Below are positions 1 through 7,979 of a DNA stretch of 64,000 bases, in pieces. Every line of letters starts with the position of its first letter. The first letter of the stretch is position 1. The notes beneath the pieces are model-generated. The model worked only from the letters and a program-made list of their open reading frames with translations, searched no databases and was not told the DNA's origin. Source of the DNA: Stenotrophomonas maltophilia (GTDB taxonomy: Bacteria; Pseudomonadota; Gammaproteobacteria; Xanthomonadales; Xanthomonadaceae); the NCBI GenBank assembly GCA_009912235.1, contig WNDS01000001.1, positions 496,001 to 560,000 of the forward strand, written 5' to 3'. Made by a program: the position numbers and the translations under genes.

Positions 1-624
1 CACCCACAGATCATCGCCATCGTGATGGCACACCTGGAAACCGACCAGGCCGCCGATGCGCTGAAGCTGCTGCCCGACCGCACCCGTGTGGACGTGCTGC
101 TGCGCATCGCCACGCTGGACGGCATTCCGCCCAATGCGCTGAACGAGCTGAACGAGATCATGGAACGCCAGTTCTCGGGCAACCAGAACCTGAAGTCGTC
201 CAACATCGGCGGCGTGCAGTGCGCGGCCAACATCCTCAACTTCATGGACAGCGGCCAGGACCAGGCCATCCTCGGCGAGATCGCGCGCATCGATGCCCCG
301 CTCAGCGGCCGCATCCAGGACCTGATGTTCGTGTTCGACGACCTGGTGGACCTGGACGACCGCGAAATGCAGCTGGTGCTGCGCGAAGTCAGCGGCGAGC
401 GTCTGGGCCTGGCCCTGCGCGGCGCCGACATCAAGGTGCGCGACAAGATCACCCGCAACATGTCCCAGCGCGCGGCCGAGATCCTGCTGGAAGACATGGA
501 AGCCCGCGGCCCGGTGCGCCTGTCCGACGTGGAAGGTGCGCAGCGCGAGATCCTGGCCATCGTCAAGCGCATGGCCGATGAAGGCACGGTCACCATTGGC
601 GGCAGCGCCGAGGCGATGCTGTGA
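1..624 (+). CDS. fliG: Flagellar motor switch protein FliG, 5'-truncated by window edge
   Basis: Rotor protein of the C-ring that takes torque from the stator and couples the MS-ring to FliM/FliN. The reading frame is open from base 1 and the visible 207 residues begin with HPQ, the end of the EHPQ motif of the middle domain, so roughly the first third of the usual ~330 residues lies upstream. The C-terminal domain carries the charged torque helix (FVFDDLVDLDDREMQLVLREV region), where the Asp/Arg residues that meet MotA-type loops sit. The stop overlaps the GTG start of fliH, suggesting translational coupling. No damage is visible in the part shown. Confidence 0.95.
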   Translation, partial: HPQIIAIVMAHLETDQAADALKLLPDRTRVDVLLRIATLDGIPPNALNELNEIMERQFSGNQNLKSSNIGGVQCAANILNFMDSGQDQAILGEIARIDAPLSGRIQDLMFVFDDLVDLDDREMQLVLREVSGERLGLALRGADIKVRDKITRNMSQRAAEILLEDMEARGPVRLSDVEGAQREILAIVKRMADEGTVTIGGSAEAML

Positions 625-1262
625 GCCCGGTCGTGCGCTGGCTCGCCCCGGACCTGCTGGCCGCGCCGGAACCGGTGCTGGACCAGGACGAGGCCTTCGA
701 GCTGACCGGCGACGACCCGGAGCATTTCCCGGAGCCGCCGCTGCAGCTGCCGACGCTGGAAGAGATCCAGTCGATCCAGGACAACGCCGAAAAGGAAGGC
801 TTCGCCAGCGGCCACCAGGAAGGCTTCGCCCAGGGCCAGGCAGAGGTACGCCGGCTGGTGGCACAGATCGAAGGTATCCTGGACAACTTCAGCCGCCCGC
901 TGGTGCGGCTGGAAAACGAAGTGGTGGCTGCGCTGGGCGAGCTGGCCGTGCGTGTGGCCGGCAGCCTTGTCGGCCGCGCTTATGAAGCCGATCCGGCCCT
1001 GCTGGCGCAGCTGGTCAGCGAAGCGGTGGACGCGGTCGGCGGCAGCAGCCGCGAAGTGGAAGTGCGGCTGCACCCGGACGATATCGCCGCCCTCGCCCCG
1101 CTGCTGCAGCTGGCACCGCAGCAGCGTCTGGCGCCGGACCTCTCGCTCAGCCGGGGCGACCTACGCGTGCATGCCGAAGCGGTGCGCATCGACGCCGCCC
1201 TGGAAGCGCGCCTGCGCGGCGCGCTGGACGCAGTGGTCCGCCAGACCGGAGCCAGCGCATGA
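621..1262 (+). CDS. fliH: Flagellar export ATPase regulator FliH
   Basis: Peripheral stator of the flagellar type III export apparatus; it binds and restrains the ATPase FliI and tethers it to the C-ring. 213 residues with a GTG start inside the fliG stop (GTGA). The acidic, Pro-rich N-terminus is followed by a helix with small-residue spacing (EGFASGHQEGFAQGQAE), the GxxxG-like repeats typical of FliH, and then the conserved V-ATPase subunit E-like C-terminal region. The gene sits between fliG and fliI as in other Xanthomonadaceae. Assignment rests on position, length and the glycine-spaced helix. Confidence 0.9.
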   Translation: MSPVVRWLAPDLLAAPEPVLDQDEAFELTGDDPEHFPEPPLQLPTLEEIQSIQDNAEKEGFASGHQEGFAQGQAEVRRLVAQIEGILDNFSRPLVRLENEVVAALGELAVRVAGSLVGRAYEADPALLAQLVSEAVDAVGGSSREVEVRLHPDDIAALAPLLQLAPQQRLAPDLSLSRGDLRVHAEAVRIDAALEARLRGALDAVVRQTGASA

Positions 1263-2650
1263 CGCCGACCACACCACCGCCGGCTCCCCAGCCCGAGGCC
1301 GACTGGGCCAGCGTGCGCAACCTGCGCCTGGCCAACCGGCTGGATGGCCTGAAGGTGGACACCGCCCACGGCCGTGGGCTGATCCGCGAAGGCGTGCTGC
1401 GCCGCGCGGTCGGCCTGACCCTGGAAGCCGTCGGCTGCGAAGCACCGCTGGGTGCCAGCTGCAAGGTGGAAGTGGTGGATGGCGGCTGGGTGGATGCCGA
1501 AGTGGTCGGCTTCGCCGGCGAACGCACCTACCTGATGCCCAGCGCCGAACTGCACGGCCTGCTGCCCAATGCCCGCGTCGTGCCCTCGGCGCGGCGGGGC
1601 GGCGTGGAAGTGGGCGAAGGCCTGCTCGGGCGCGTGATCGACAGCGATGGCGTGCCGCTGGACGGCAAGGGCCCGATCCGCGCCGAAGGCCACGTCGGCA
1701 TGGCCGGCGTGTCGATCAATCCGCTGGCACGCGAGCCCATCACCCAGCCGCTGGACGTGGGCGTGCGCGCGATCAACGCGCTACTGCCGATCGGCCGCGG
1801 CCAGCGTGTCGGCCTGTTCGCCGGCTCCGGCGTCGGCAAATCGACGCTGCTGGGCATGATGACCCGCTATACCGCCGCCGACGTGATCGTGGTGGGCCTG
1901 ATCGGCGAGCGCGGCCGCGAAGTACGCGATTTCGTCGAAACCACGCTGGGCGAGGAAGGCCTGCGCCGCGCGGTGGTGGTGGCCAGCCCGGCCGACCGGC
2001 CGCCGCTGGCGCGCCTGCATGGCGCCTACCGCGCCACCGCCATTGCCGAGTGGTTCCGCGACCAGGGCCTGAACGTGCTGCTGCTGATGGATTCGCTGAC
2101 CCGCTTCGCCCAGGCACAGCGCGAGATCGGCCTGTCGGTGGGCGAACCGCCCACCACCCGCGGCTACCCGCCGTCGGTATTCGCCAAGCTGCCGGCGCTG
2201 GTGGAACGCGCCGGCAACGGTGCCAAGGGGCGTGGCTCGATCACCGCCTTCTATACCGTGCTGACCGAAGGCGATGACCCGCAGGACCCGATTGCCGACG
2301 CCGCGCGCGCGATTCTCGATGGCCACATCCTGCTCTCGCGCCGCGTGGCCGACAGCGGGCTGTACCCGGCCATCGACGTGGAATCGTCGGTCAGCCGCGT
2401 GGTCACGGAAATCGCCGACGAACCGTGGCGCCTGCGCATCCGCAAGCTGAAGCGGCTGGTGTCGGCCTATTCGTCCAACCGCGACCTGATTGCCATTGGT
2501 GCCTACCAGCGCGGCAACGACGCCGCCACCGACGAAGCACTGGAACGCTGGCCGGAAATCATGGAATTCCTTGGCCAGGATGTCGGCAAGGCTGCCGACC
2601 TTCCGCACAGCCAGGCTGCCTTGCAGCACCTGGTGGAAAACGAGACCTAG
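1259..2650 (+). CDS. fliI: Flagellum-specific ATPase FliI
   Basis: Hexameric ATPase of the flagellar type III secretion system, related to the F1 beta subunit, which unloads export substrates from chaperones at the inner membrane. 463 residues. The Walker A motif GSGVGKST ends near Lys194, and Walker B is in VLLLMDSLTRFAQAQREI. The ATG overlaps the fliH stop (ATGA). It ends in TAG, one of two genuine amber stops in this flagellar cluster, which matters when judging the in-frame TAG codons in fliN and fliA. fliJ follows 13 nt downstream. Confidence 0.97.
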   Translation: MTPTTPPPAPQPEADWASVRNLRLANRLDGLKVDTAHGRGLIREGVLRRAVGLTLEAVGCEAPLGASCKVEVVDGGWVDAEVVGFAGERTYLMPSAELHGLLPNARVVPSARRGGVEVGEGLLGRVIDSDGVPLDGKGPIRAEGHVGMAGVSINPLAREPITQPLDVGVRAINALLPIGRGQRVGLFAGSGVGKSTLLGMMTRYTAADVIVVGLIGERGREVRDFVETTLGEEGLRRAVVVASPADRPPLARLHGAYRATAIAEWFRDQGLNVLLLMDSLTRFAQAQREIGLSVGEPPTTRGYPPSVFAKLPALVERAGNGAKGRGSITAFYTVLTEGDDPQDPIADAARAILDGHILLSRRVADSGLYPAIDVESSVSRVVTEIADEPWRLRIRKLKRLVSAYSSNRDLIAIGAYQRGNDAATDEALERWPEIMEFLGQDVGKAADLPHSQAALQHLVENET

Positions 2651-2663
2651 AGGTGCCGCCGAG

Positions 2664-3143
2664 ATGATCCAGTCCAAGCGCATCGATCCCCTGTTGAAAC
2701 GGGCCCAGGACCATGAGGGCGAGGTGGCGCGCGACCTGGCCGAACGCCAGCGCACGCTCGACACCCATCTGTCACGGCTGGAGGAACTGCGCCGTTACGC
2801 CGAGGAATACGCCTCGCAGCAGATGGCCAACGCGCAGATGGCCGCGACCAGCCCGGCGCAGCTGCTCAACCGCCGCGCGTTCCTGGACCGCCTGGACAGC
2901 GCAGTGGAACAGCAGCAGCTGACCGTGGACGGCAACCGCGAGAAGGTGGAGGCCGAACGCGCCCGCCTACTGCTGGCCAGCCGTGACAAGCAGGTACTGG
3001 AGCAGCTGGCCGCCAGCTACCGCGCCCAGGAGAAAGTGGTGACCGACCGCCGCGACCAGCGTGAAATGGACGACCTGGGCGCGCGTCGTGCGCGCCAGGC
3101 GCAGGCCGCCGACCGCGACGAGGAACAGGGAGGCCAGCCGTGA
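2664..3143 (+). CDS. fliJ: Flagellar export protein FliJ
   Basis: Small soluble coiled-coil stalk of the export ATPase (gamma-subunit-like); it links FliI to FlhA and recycles chaperones. 159 residues, almost entirely predicted helix rich in Glu, Arg, Gln and Ala, starting MIQSKRIDPLL. The start is chosen at ATG 2664 because the longer frame upstream runs antisense-like through fliI and lacks family character. The gene ends in TGATG overlapping the fliK start. Low sequence conservation in this family means the call depends partly on position between fliI and fliK. Confidence 0.88.
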   Translation: MIQSKRIDPLLKRAQDHEGEVARDLAERQRTLDTHLSRLEELRRYAEEYASQQMANAQMAATSPAQLLNRRAFLDRLDSAVEQQQLTVDGNREKVEAERARLLLASRDKQVLEQLAASYRAQEKVVTDRRDQREMDDLGARRARQAQAADRDEEQGGQP

Positions 3144-4318
3144 TGCCCGCGATCCCGTCCAGCAGCGCACCCGGTGCCGGCAGCAGCACGTCCAGCAATA
3201 CCGCCAGCAACAGTGGCGGCAACGGCGGCGATGCGTTCGGCAAGCTGCTGCAGGGCAGCGCCGGCAAGGAGCCAGCCGCGACCGGCAAGGGCAGCGCCAA
3301 AAACGCAGCGAACGGCAGGGTCGGCAACGCCCCCGCTGGCGATGCCCGCACCCCGGCCAGCACGCCGGCGGCAACCGACGGCAGCACGCCGGGCACCGCC
3401 AGCAGCGACGCGACGCCGACGCCATCCAGCACCGGCACCTCCCGCCCCAACGGCGACAAGGACACCGCGCCAGAGACCGATAGCGATGCCGCACCGTGGC
3501 CACCGCTGGGCCTGGCCGGGCTGGTGCTGGCCACCGCCGTGCCGGCCGAACCGGCGGCCCCCACTCCCGTAGTGCCGGATGACGCCGAGGGCGCCGCACT
3601 GCCCGCCACGCCGGCGCTGGCCCCTGCACTGACCGCCGGCCCCGCCACGCCCGCAGCGACAACGCTGGGTGCCAGTGCTGCCGCCACCGCCACGACGGCA
3701 GCGCCAGCCGAGGACGCACCCGCAACCGCCGCTGCATTGGCCGCGCTGCTGCCGGCACGCGGTGCCGGCGACGGCAAGCAGGACGATGGGCTGGACCTGT
3801 CCACGCTGGCACCGCCGCCCCTGCAGGGCACCTCGCCCACCCATGACCTGCGCAGCGCCGTGGCCAACGCGGCGGCCTTCGCTGCCGACCCGACACCGAC
3901 CCCGGTGCTGGGCGACGAAGGCTTCGACCAGGCGATCGGCGCACGCGTCGGTTGGCTGGCGGACCAGAAGATCGGCCATGCCCACATCCGCCTGAGCCCC
4001 GATGAATTGGGCGCGGTGGATGTGCGCCTGCAGTTGAACGGCGACAAGGTGCACGCCAGTTTCAGCAGCCCGCACGTGGACGTGCGCCAGGCGTTGGAAA
4101 GCAGCCTGCCGCGCCTGCGCGAACTGCTGGGCGAACAGGGCTTCCAGCTGGCCCATGCCGACGTCAGCCAGCAGCCGGCCAGCGGCCAGGGCGACGGTGC
4201 CGCCGGTCGCGGCCAGGGCCGTGGTGACGGTGGCGACGGAGAACCGTCGCACGGCGAAACCGTGCTGCCGGCCGCGCAGCTGATCCGCCAGCGCGGCCTG
4301 TTGGACGCGTACGCGTAA
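3143..4318 (+). CDS. fliK: Flagellar hook-length control protein FliK
   Basis: Secreted molecular ruler that ends hook growth and switches export specificity through FlhB. About 391 residues. A long low-complexity Ala/Pro/Thr/Gly N-terminal part (to about residue 260) precedes the compact Flg_hook domain (HIRLSPDELGAVDVRLQLNG, about residues 275-345) and a Gly/Gln-rich tail. The ATG overlaps the fliJ stop by one base; a GTG three bases earlier is an alternative. The last gene of the fliG-K run: a GC-rich hairpin and GTAG repeats follow before fliL. Confidence 0.92.
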   Translation: MPAIPSSSAPGAGSSTSSNTASNSGGNGGDAFGKLLQGSAGKEPAATGKGSAKNAANGRVGNAPAGDARTPASTPAATDGSTPGTASSDATPTPSSTGTSRPNGDKDTAPETDSDAAPWPPLGLAGLVLATAVPAEPAAPTPVVPDDAEGAALPATPALAPALTAGPATPAATTLGASAAATATTAAPAEDAPATAAALAALLPARGAGDGKQDDGLDLSTLAPPPLQGTSPTHDLRSAVANAAAFAADPTPTPVLGDEGFDQAIGARVGWLADQKIGHAHIRLSPDELGAVDVRLQLNGDKVHASFSSPHVDVRQALESSLPRLRELLGEQGFQLAHADVSQQPASGQGDGAAGRGQGRGDGGDGEPSHGETVLPAAQLIRQRGLLDAYA

Positions 4319-4365
4319 GCAGAAGCCCCGCGCCGCGTTGCGCGGCAACCGGTACAGAACGGCGC

Positions 4366-4460
4366 AACAACGCATGGCGTGGATCCATCGGCATCGCGGG
4401 TGCTTTCGGCGCAGTACACATCCCCCGCCGTTGTAGAGCCACGCCATGCGTGGTTGCCCT
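4366..4460. repeat. GTAG-headed palindromic repeat pair (SMAG-like)
   Basis: Two inverted hairpin units lie between fliK and fliL. The plus-strand unit at 4433-4457 starts GTAG and contains CCACGCC-ATG-CGTGG. A degenerate minus-strand copy at about 4366-4386 has the same CACGCCATGCG core, but its head is not an exact GTAG. Units of this form, GTAG plus a short stem-loop in inverted pairs, are the S. maltophilia GTAG (SMAG) REP-like elements. They may shape mRNA 3' ends or spread through a REP-associated transposase. No other gene lies in 4319-4556. Confidence 0.8.
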
Positions 4461-4504
4461 GAGCGGCAACGTCAGAATTCCGCCACCGGCCCACCCTGCA
4501 CGTT

Positions 4505-4521
4505 CAGGCACACCGCTTGCA
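4505..4521 (+). promoter_or_regulatory. Sigma-54 (RpoN) -24/-12 promoter of fliLMNOPQR
   Basis: AGGCAC (4506-4511), five bases, then TTGCA (4517-4521) matches the TGGCAC-N5-TTGCA/T consensus with exact spacing. It lies 36 bp ahead of the fliL GTG. RpoN with FleQ/FlrC-type activators drives middle flagellar genes in polar flagellates, which fits a promoter for the fliL to fliR run. Only the first T of the -24 element deviates. Confidence 0.75.
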
Positions 4522-4556
4522 TATCCCCGGGAAGCAATCCGAAGGAGCTTCCCCCT

Positions 4557-5078
4557 GTGACCGCAGCCGCTGACAAGACCAAGAAGACCGACAAGGACGC
4601 CCCGGCCAAATCCGGCCGTCCGATCCTGATCATCGCCCTGGCCGCCGTACTGGTTGCCGGCGCCGCCGGTGGTGGCGTGTGGTATTTCACCCGCCAGCAC
4701 GATGATGCCAAGCCGGCCGACGCCAAGGCCCCGGCCAAGAAAAGCGCCCTGCCCGCCCCCGCCCAGTACTTCGCGCTGGAACCGGCGTTCGTGGTCAACC
4801 TCAGTGGCCCGGTCGACGGCCCGCGCTACCTGCAGGTGGAAGTGCAGCTGATGACGCGCGACCCGGCCGCGCTGGAGGCGATCAAGACCCACGCCCCGGC
4901 CATCCGTGCGCGCCTGCTGATGCTGCTCTCGCAGGTCACCCCGGACCAGATCGTCGACATCGCCGGCAAGCAGAAGCTGCAGGCCAGCGCGCTGGCCGAG
5001 GTGCAGAAGGTGCTCAAGGCCGAGACCGGCAACAACAGCGCCGACGACCTGCTGTTCATCAGCTTCGTGACCCAGTAA
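4557..5078 (+). CDS. fliL: Flagellar basal body-associated protein FliL
   Basis: Single-pass inner-membrane protein that rings the stator units and supports torque. 173 residues from a GTG start with AAGGAG nine bases upstream; this start is preferred over longer in-frame options because the family begins with a short charged cytoplasmic segment (MTAAADKTKKTDKD). One membrane helix follows at about residues 20-42 (ILIIALAAVLVAGAAGGGVWYF). The periplasmic domain ends with the typical DLLFISFVTQ tail. First gene behind the sigma-54 promoter. Confidence 0.93.
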   Translation: MTAAADKTKKTDKDAPAKSGRPILIIALAAVLVAGAAGGGVWYFTRQHDDAKPADAKAPAKKSALPAPAQYFALEPAFVVNLSGPVDGPRYLQVEVQLMTRDPAALEAIKTHAPAIRARLLMLLSQVTPDQIVDIAGKQKLQASALAEVQKVLKAETGNNSADDLLFISFVTQ

Positions 5079-5089
5079 GGGCCCGCCCG

Positions 5090-6094
5090 ATGAATGACCT
5101 GCTGTCCCAGGACGAGATCGATGCGCTGCTCCACGGTGTGGACAGCGGCGCGGTCGAGACCGATCCTGAGCCGCCCTCCGGCGAAGCGCGTTCCTACGAT
5201 TTCGCCAGCCAGGACCGTATCATCCGCGGCCGCATGCCGACCCTGGAAATGGTCCACGAGCGCTTCGCGCGCCTGTGGCGCATCGGCCTGTTCAACCTGA
5301 TCCGGCGTTCGGCCGAACTGTCGGTGCGCAGCATCGAACTGATCAAGTTCAACGACTACATGCACTCGCTGTATGTGCCGACCAACCTGAACCTGATCCG
5401 CTTCAAGCCGCTGCGCGGCACCGGCCTGATCGTGTTCGAGCCGACGCTGGTGTTCGCCATCGTCGACAACTTCTTCGGCGGCGACGGGCGCTACCCGACC
5501 CGCATCGAGGGCCGCGAGTTCACCGCCACCGAAATGCGGGTGATCCACCTGCTGCTGAAGCAGACCTTCGCCGACCTGCGCGAAGCCTGGGCACCGGTGA
5601 TGGAAGTGGATTTCGAATACATCAATTCGGAAATCAACCCGCACTTCGCCAACATCGTCACCCCGCGCGAGTACGTCGTGGTGTGCCGCCTGCACGTGGA
5701 ACTGGACGGCGGTGGCGGCGACATCCACGTCACCCTCCCGTACTCGATGCTGGAACCGATCCGCGAACTGCTCGACGCCGGCATCCAGAGCGACCGCAAC
5801 GACCGCGATGCCAGCTGGGGCGCGATGCTGCGCGAGCAGCTCAACATCGCCGAAGTGACCCTGTCCAGCGTGCTGGCCAGCAAGCGCATGACCCTGCGCG
5901 ACCTGACCCGGCTGAAGGTCGGCGACATCCTGCCGATCGAGATGAGCCCGCAGGTGCCGCTGTGCGTGGAGAACATCCCGGTGTTCATCGGCGAGTTCGG
6001 CATCGCCAACGGCATGAACGCCGTGAAGATCACCGCTACCCATCCGCCGGGCACGCGCCCGCGCGCACCCGTCATCCAGGAAGACCCGCAATGA
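5090..6094 (+). CDS. fliM: Flagellar motor switch protein FliM
   Basis: Middle C-ring protein; it binds phosphorylated CheY and transmits the switch signal to FliG. 334 residues. The N-terminal CheY-binding motif LSQDEIDALLHG is at residues 4-15, followed by the CheC-like middle domain (GGDGRYPTRIEG region) and a C-terminal SpoA domain (about 250-325, VGDILPIEMSPQVPLCVENIPVF). The stop overlaps the fliN ATG (ATGA), so fliN translation is probably coupled to fliM. Sequence appears intact. Confidence 0.97.
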   Translation: MNDLLSQDEIDALLHGVDSGAVETDPEPPSGEARSYDFASQDRIIRGRMPTLEMVHERFARLWRIGLFNLIRRSAELSVRSIELIKFNDYMHSLYVPTNLNLIRFKPLRGTGLIVFEPTLVFAIVDNFFGGDGRYPTRIEGREFTATEMRVIHLLLKQTFADLREAWAPVMEVDFEYINSEINPHFANIVTPREYVVVCRLHVELDGGGGDIHVTLPYSMLEPIRELLDAGIQSDRNDRDASWGAMLREQLNIAEVTLSSVLASKRMTLRDLTRLKVGDILPIEMSPQVPLCVENIPVFIGEFGIANGMNAVKITATHPPGTRPRAPVIQEDPQ

Positions 6095-6426
6095 ACGACA
6101 TCGAATCCACCGAACCGACCCCGGCCTAGTTCAGCACCCTGCAGGCCGACGAGGCCGCCGGCGCCGACCTGAACCTGGACGTGATCCTGGACGTGCCGGT
6201 GACCCTGTCGCTGGAAGTGGGCCGCGCCCGCCTGCCGATCCGCAACCTGCTGCAGCTCAACCAGGGCTCGGTGGTGGAACTGGAACGCGGTGCCGGTGAG
6301 TCGCTGGACGTGTTCGTCAACGGCACGCTGATCGCGCATGGCGAAGTGGTGGTCATCAACGATCGCTTCGGCGTGCGCCTGACCGACGTGGTCAGCCCGA
6401 GCGAGCGGATCCGGAGACTGCGTTGA
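6091..6426 (+). pseudogene. fliN: Flagellar switch protein FliN with in-frame amber codon 13
   Basis: Lowest C-ring protein and a docking site for FliH. The frame from ATG 6091 would encode 111 residues but codon 13 (6127-6129) is TAG; the same frame is then open with a full SpoA domain (DVPVTLSLEVGRARLPIRNL to the end). CAG to TAG is the simplest origin, giving PTPAQ in the ancestral protein. A GTG at 6181 could restart and yield an 81-residue SpoA-only product, similar in idea to the internally started C-terminal product of SctQ-type switch proteins. Whether the gene is dead, re-initiated or suppressed cannot be told from sequence; an assembly error is also possible. Confidence 0.85.
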
Positions 6427-6827
6427 ACGCACTGGCCGCCCTGACCGCTGCCGCCGCGGCAGCGCCGAAGGTCGGCCAGCATGCCGCCGCCGCACCGAGC
6501 CTGTTCGGTGCGGTACTGGCACTGCTAGCCGTGCTGGCGCTGCTGCTGGGCCTGGCCTGGCTGCTCAAGCGCCTGCCCGGCAGCGGTTTCCGCCCGCCGG
6601 AAGGCATGAAGCTGGTGGCCAGCCTGAACGTGGGTGCCAAGGAGCGCGTGGTGGTGATCGAGGTCAACGCCCAGCAGCTGCTGCTGGGCGTCACCGCCGG
6701 TGGCATCAACACGCTGCACACCCTGCCCGAGCCGCTGCCTCCCCCGCCGCCGATGCGCGTGCCGGACCTGAAGAAACTTCCGAATTTCGCCCAGCTGCTG
6801 CAGCAGCGGCTGCGCAAGGAACCCTGA
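6423..6827 (+). CDS. fliO: Flagellar biosynthesis protein FliO
   Basis: Membrane chaperone that stabilises FliP during assembly of the FliPQR export gate. 134 residues from a TTG start embedded in the fliN stop (TTGA). One membrane helix at about residues 24-44 (LFGAVLALLAVLALLLGLAWLL) is followed by a small cytoplasmic domain (GMKLVASLNVGAKERVVVIEV, ELLLGVTAGG-like) and a Pro-rich stretch. The start codon overlap means its expression may depend on ribosomes passing through fliN, so an early stop in fliN could be polar on it. Confidence 0.9.
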   Translation: MNALAALTAAAAAAPKVGQHAAAAPSLFGAVLALLAVLALLLGLAWLLKRLPGSGFRPPEGMKLVASLNVGAKERVVVIEVNAQQLLLGVTAGGINTLHTLPEPLPPPPPMRVPDLKKLPNFAQLLQQRLRKEP

Positions 6828-6830
6828 GCC

Positions 6831-7610
6831 ATGCGTCACCCCCGTGTTCGTTCCGCCTCCGTGATGTCCTGGCTGGTGCTGCTGGCGTTGGTGCTTCTGC
6901 CTGCGCTGGCGATGGCCGCCCCCGGTACGCCGGGCACCCCGCTGCCGGACATCAATGTCGGCAAGATCGGCGGTGCGCCGGTCAGCCTGCCGCTGCAGAC
7001 GCTGCTGCTGATGACGGCGATCACCCTGATCCCGTCCATGCTGCTGGTGCTGACCGCCTTCACCCGCATCATCATCGTGCTGGGCCTGCTGCGGCAGGCG
7101 CTGGGCACCGGGCAGACCCCGTCCAACCAGGTGCTGCTGGGCCTGGCGCTGTTCCTCACCGCGATGATCATGCTGCCCACCTGGGACAAGGCGTGGAGCC
7201 AGGGCATGGCGCCCTACCTCAACGGCGAGATCGACTTCCAGACCGCCTGGACGATGACCACCCAGCCGCTGCGCGCCTTCATGCTGGCGCAGATCCGCGA
7301 GACCGACCTGATGACCTTCGCCGGCATCGCCGGGCACGACACCTACGCCAACCCCGACGCGATCCCGTTCCCGGTGCTGGTGGCCTCGTTCGTCACCAGT
7401 GAACTGAAGACCGCCTTCGAGATCGGCTTCCTGATCTTCATCCCGTTCGTGATCATCGACCTGGTGGTGGCCAGCGTGCTGATGTCGATGGGCATGATGA
7501 TGCTCTCGCCGATGCTGGTCTCGGCACCGTTCAAGATCCTGCTGTTCGTGCTGGTCGATGGCTGGGTGCTGACGGTGGGTACGTTGGCGGCAAGCTTCAA
7601 TCCGGCGTGA
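6831..7610 (+). CDS. fliP: Flagellar export gate protein FliP
   Basis: Core of the FliP5-FliQ4-FliR1 export gate in the inner membrane. 259 residues with a cleavable signal peptide (about 1-29, ending ALAMAA), as is usual for FliP. The conserved block includes MTAITLIPSMLLVLTAFTRIIIV, RQALGTGQTPSNQVL and LILFIPFVIIDLVVASVLM-like segments. ATG lies three bases after the fliO stop. Intact length for the family. Confidence 0.96.
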   Translation: MRHPRVRSASVMSWLVLLALVLLPALAMAAPGTPGTPLPDINVGKIGGAPVSLPLQTLLLMTAITLIPSMLLVLTAFTRIIIVLGLLRQALGTGQTPSNQVLLGLALFLTAMIMLPTWDKAWSQGMAPYLNGEIDFQTAWTMTTQPLRAFMLAQIRETDLMTFAGIAGHDTYANPDAIPFPVLVASFVTSELKTAFEIGFLIFIPFVIIDLVVASVLMSMGMMMLSPMLVSAPFKILLFVLVDGWVLTVGTLAASFNPA

Positions 7611-7660
7611 ATCAATCCGGCGTGATGTGAGCAGCGGCAGCAACGCCAGGCGAGCCCGGT

Positions 7661-7683
7661 TGCCGGGCATGGCCCGGCGCTAC
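7661..7683 (-). repeat. Single GTAG hairpin element between fliP and fliQ
   Basis: On the minus strand the unit reads GTAGCGCCGGGCC-ATG-GCCCGGCA, a 7-bp stem with the GTAG head of the SMAG-like family. It sits 14 bp before the fliQ ATG and inside what should be one fliL-R transcript, so it could modulate the fliP/fliQ mRNA boundary. Confidence 0.7.
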
Positions 7684-7696
7684 CGATGGAACCCCA

Positions 7697-7966
7697 ATGT
7701 CCCCCGAACTTGCCCTGACCGAACTGCGTGGTGGCCTGATCACCGTGCTGCTGGTGGCCGGCCCGCTGCTGCTGACCGTGCTGGTGGTCGGCGTGGTGGT
7801 GGGCGTGGCGCAGGCCGCCACCCAGCTCAACGAACCCACCATCGCCTTCGTGGCCAAGGCCGCCGCGCTGACCGCCGTGCTGTTCGCGCTGGGCAGCCTG
7901 CTGATCGGCCACCTGGTCGAATTCACCACGCTGCTGTTCCAGCGCATTCCGCACCTGATCGGCTAG
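7697..7966 (+). CDS. fliQ: Flagellar export gate protein FliQ
   Basis: Small two-helix hairpin subunit of the flagellar export gate. 89 residues, with helices at about 16-38 (LITVLLVAGPLLLTVLVVGVVV) and 52-75, and the conserved loop QAATQLNEPTIAFVAKAAAL between them. It ends in TAG. The 86-bp gap from fliP holds a GTAG repeat, and no separate promoter is evident. Confidence 0.95.
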   Translation: MSPELALTELRGGLITVLLVAGPLLLTVLVVGVVVGVAQAATQLNEPTIAFVAKAAALTAVLFALGSLLIGHLVEFTTLLFQRIPHLIG

Positions 7967-7979
7967 GGCCACCGCTGCG

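Noticed and set aside
2866..4494. Long minus-strand ORFs antisense to fliJ/fliK and elsewhere in the window
   Set aside because: Arg/Pro/Ala- or Gly/Ser-rich translations in high-GC DNA without start signals; shadows of the real genes.
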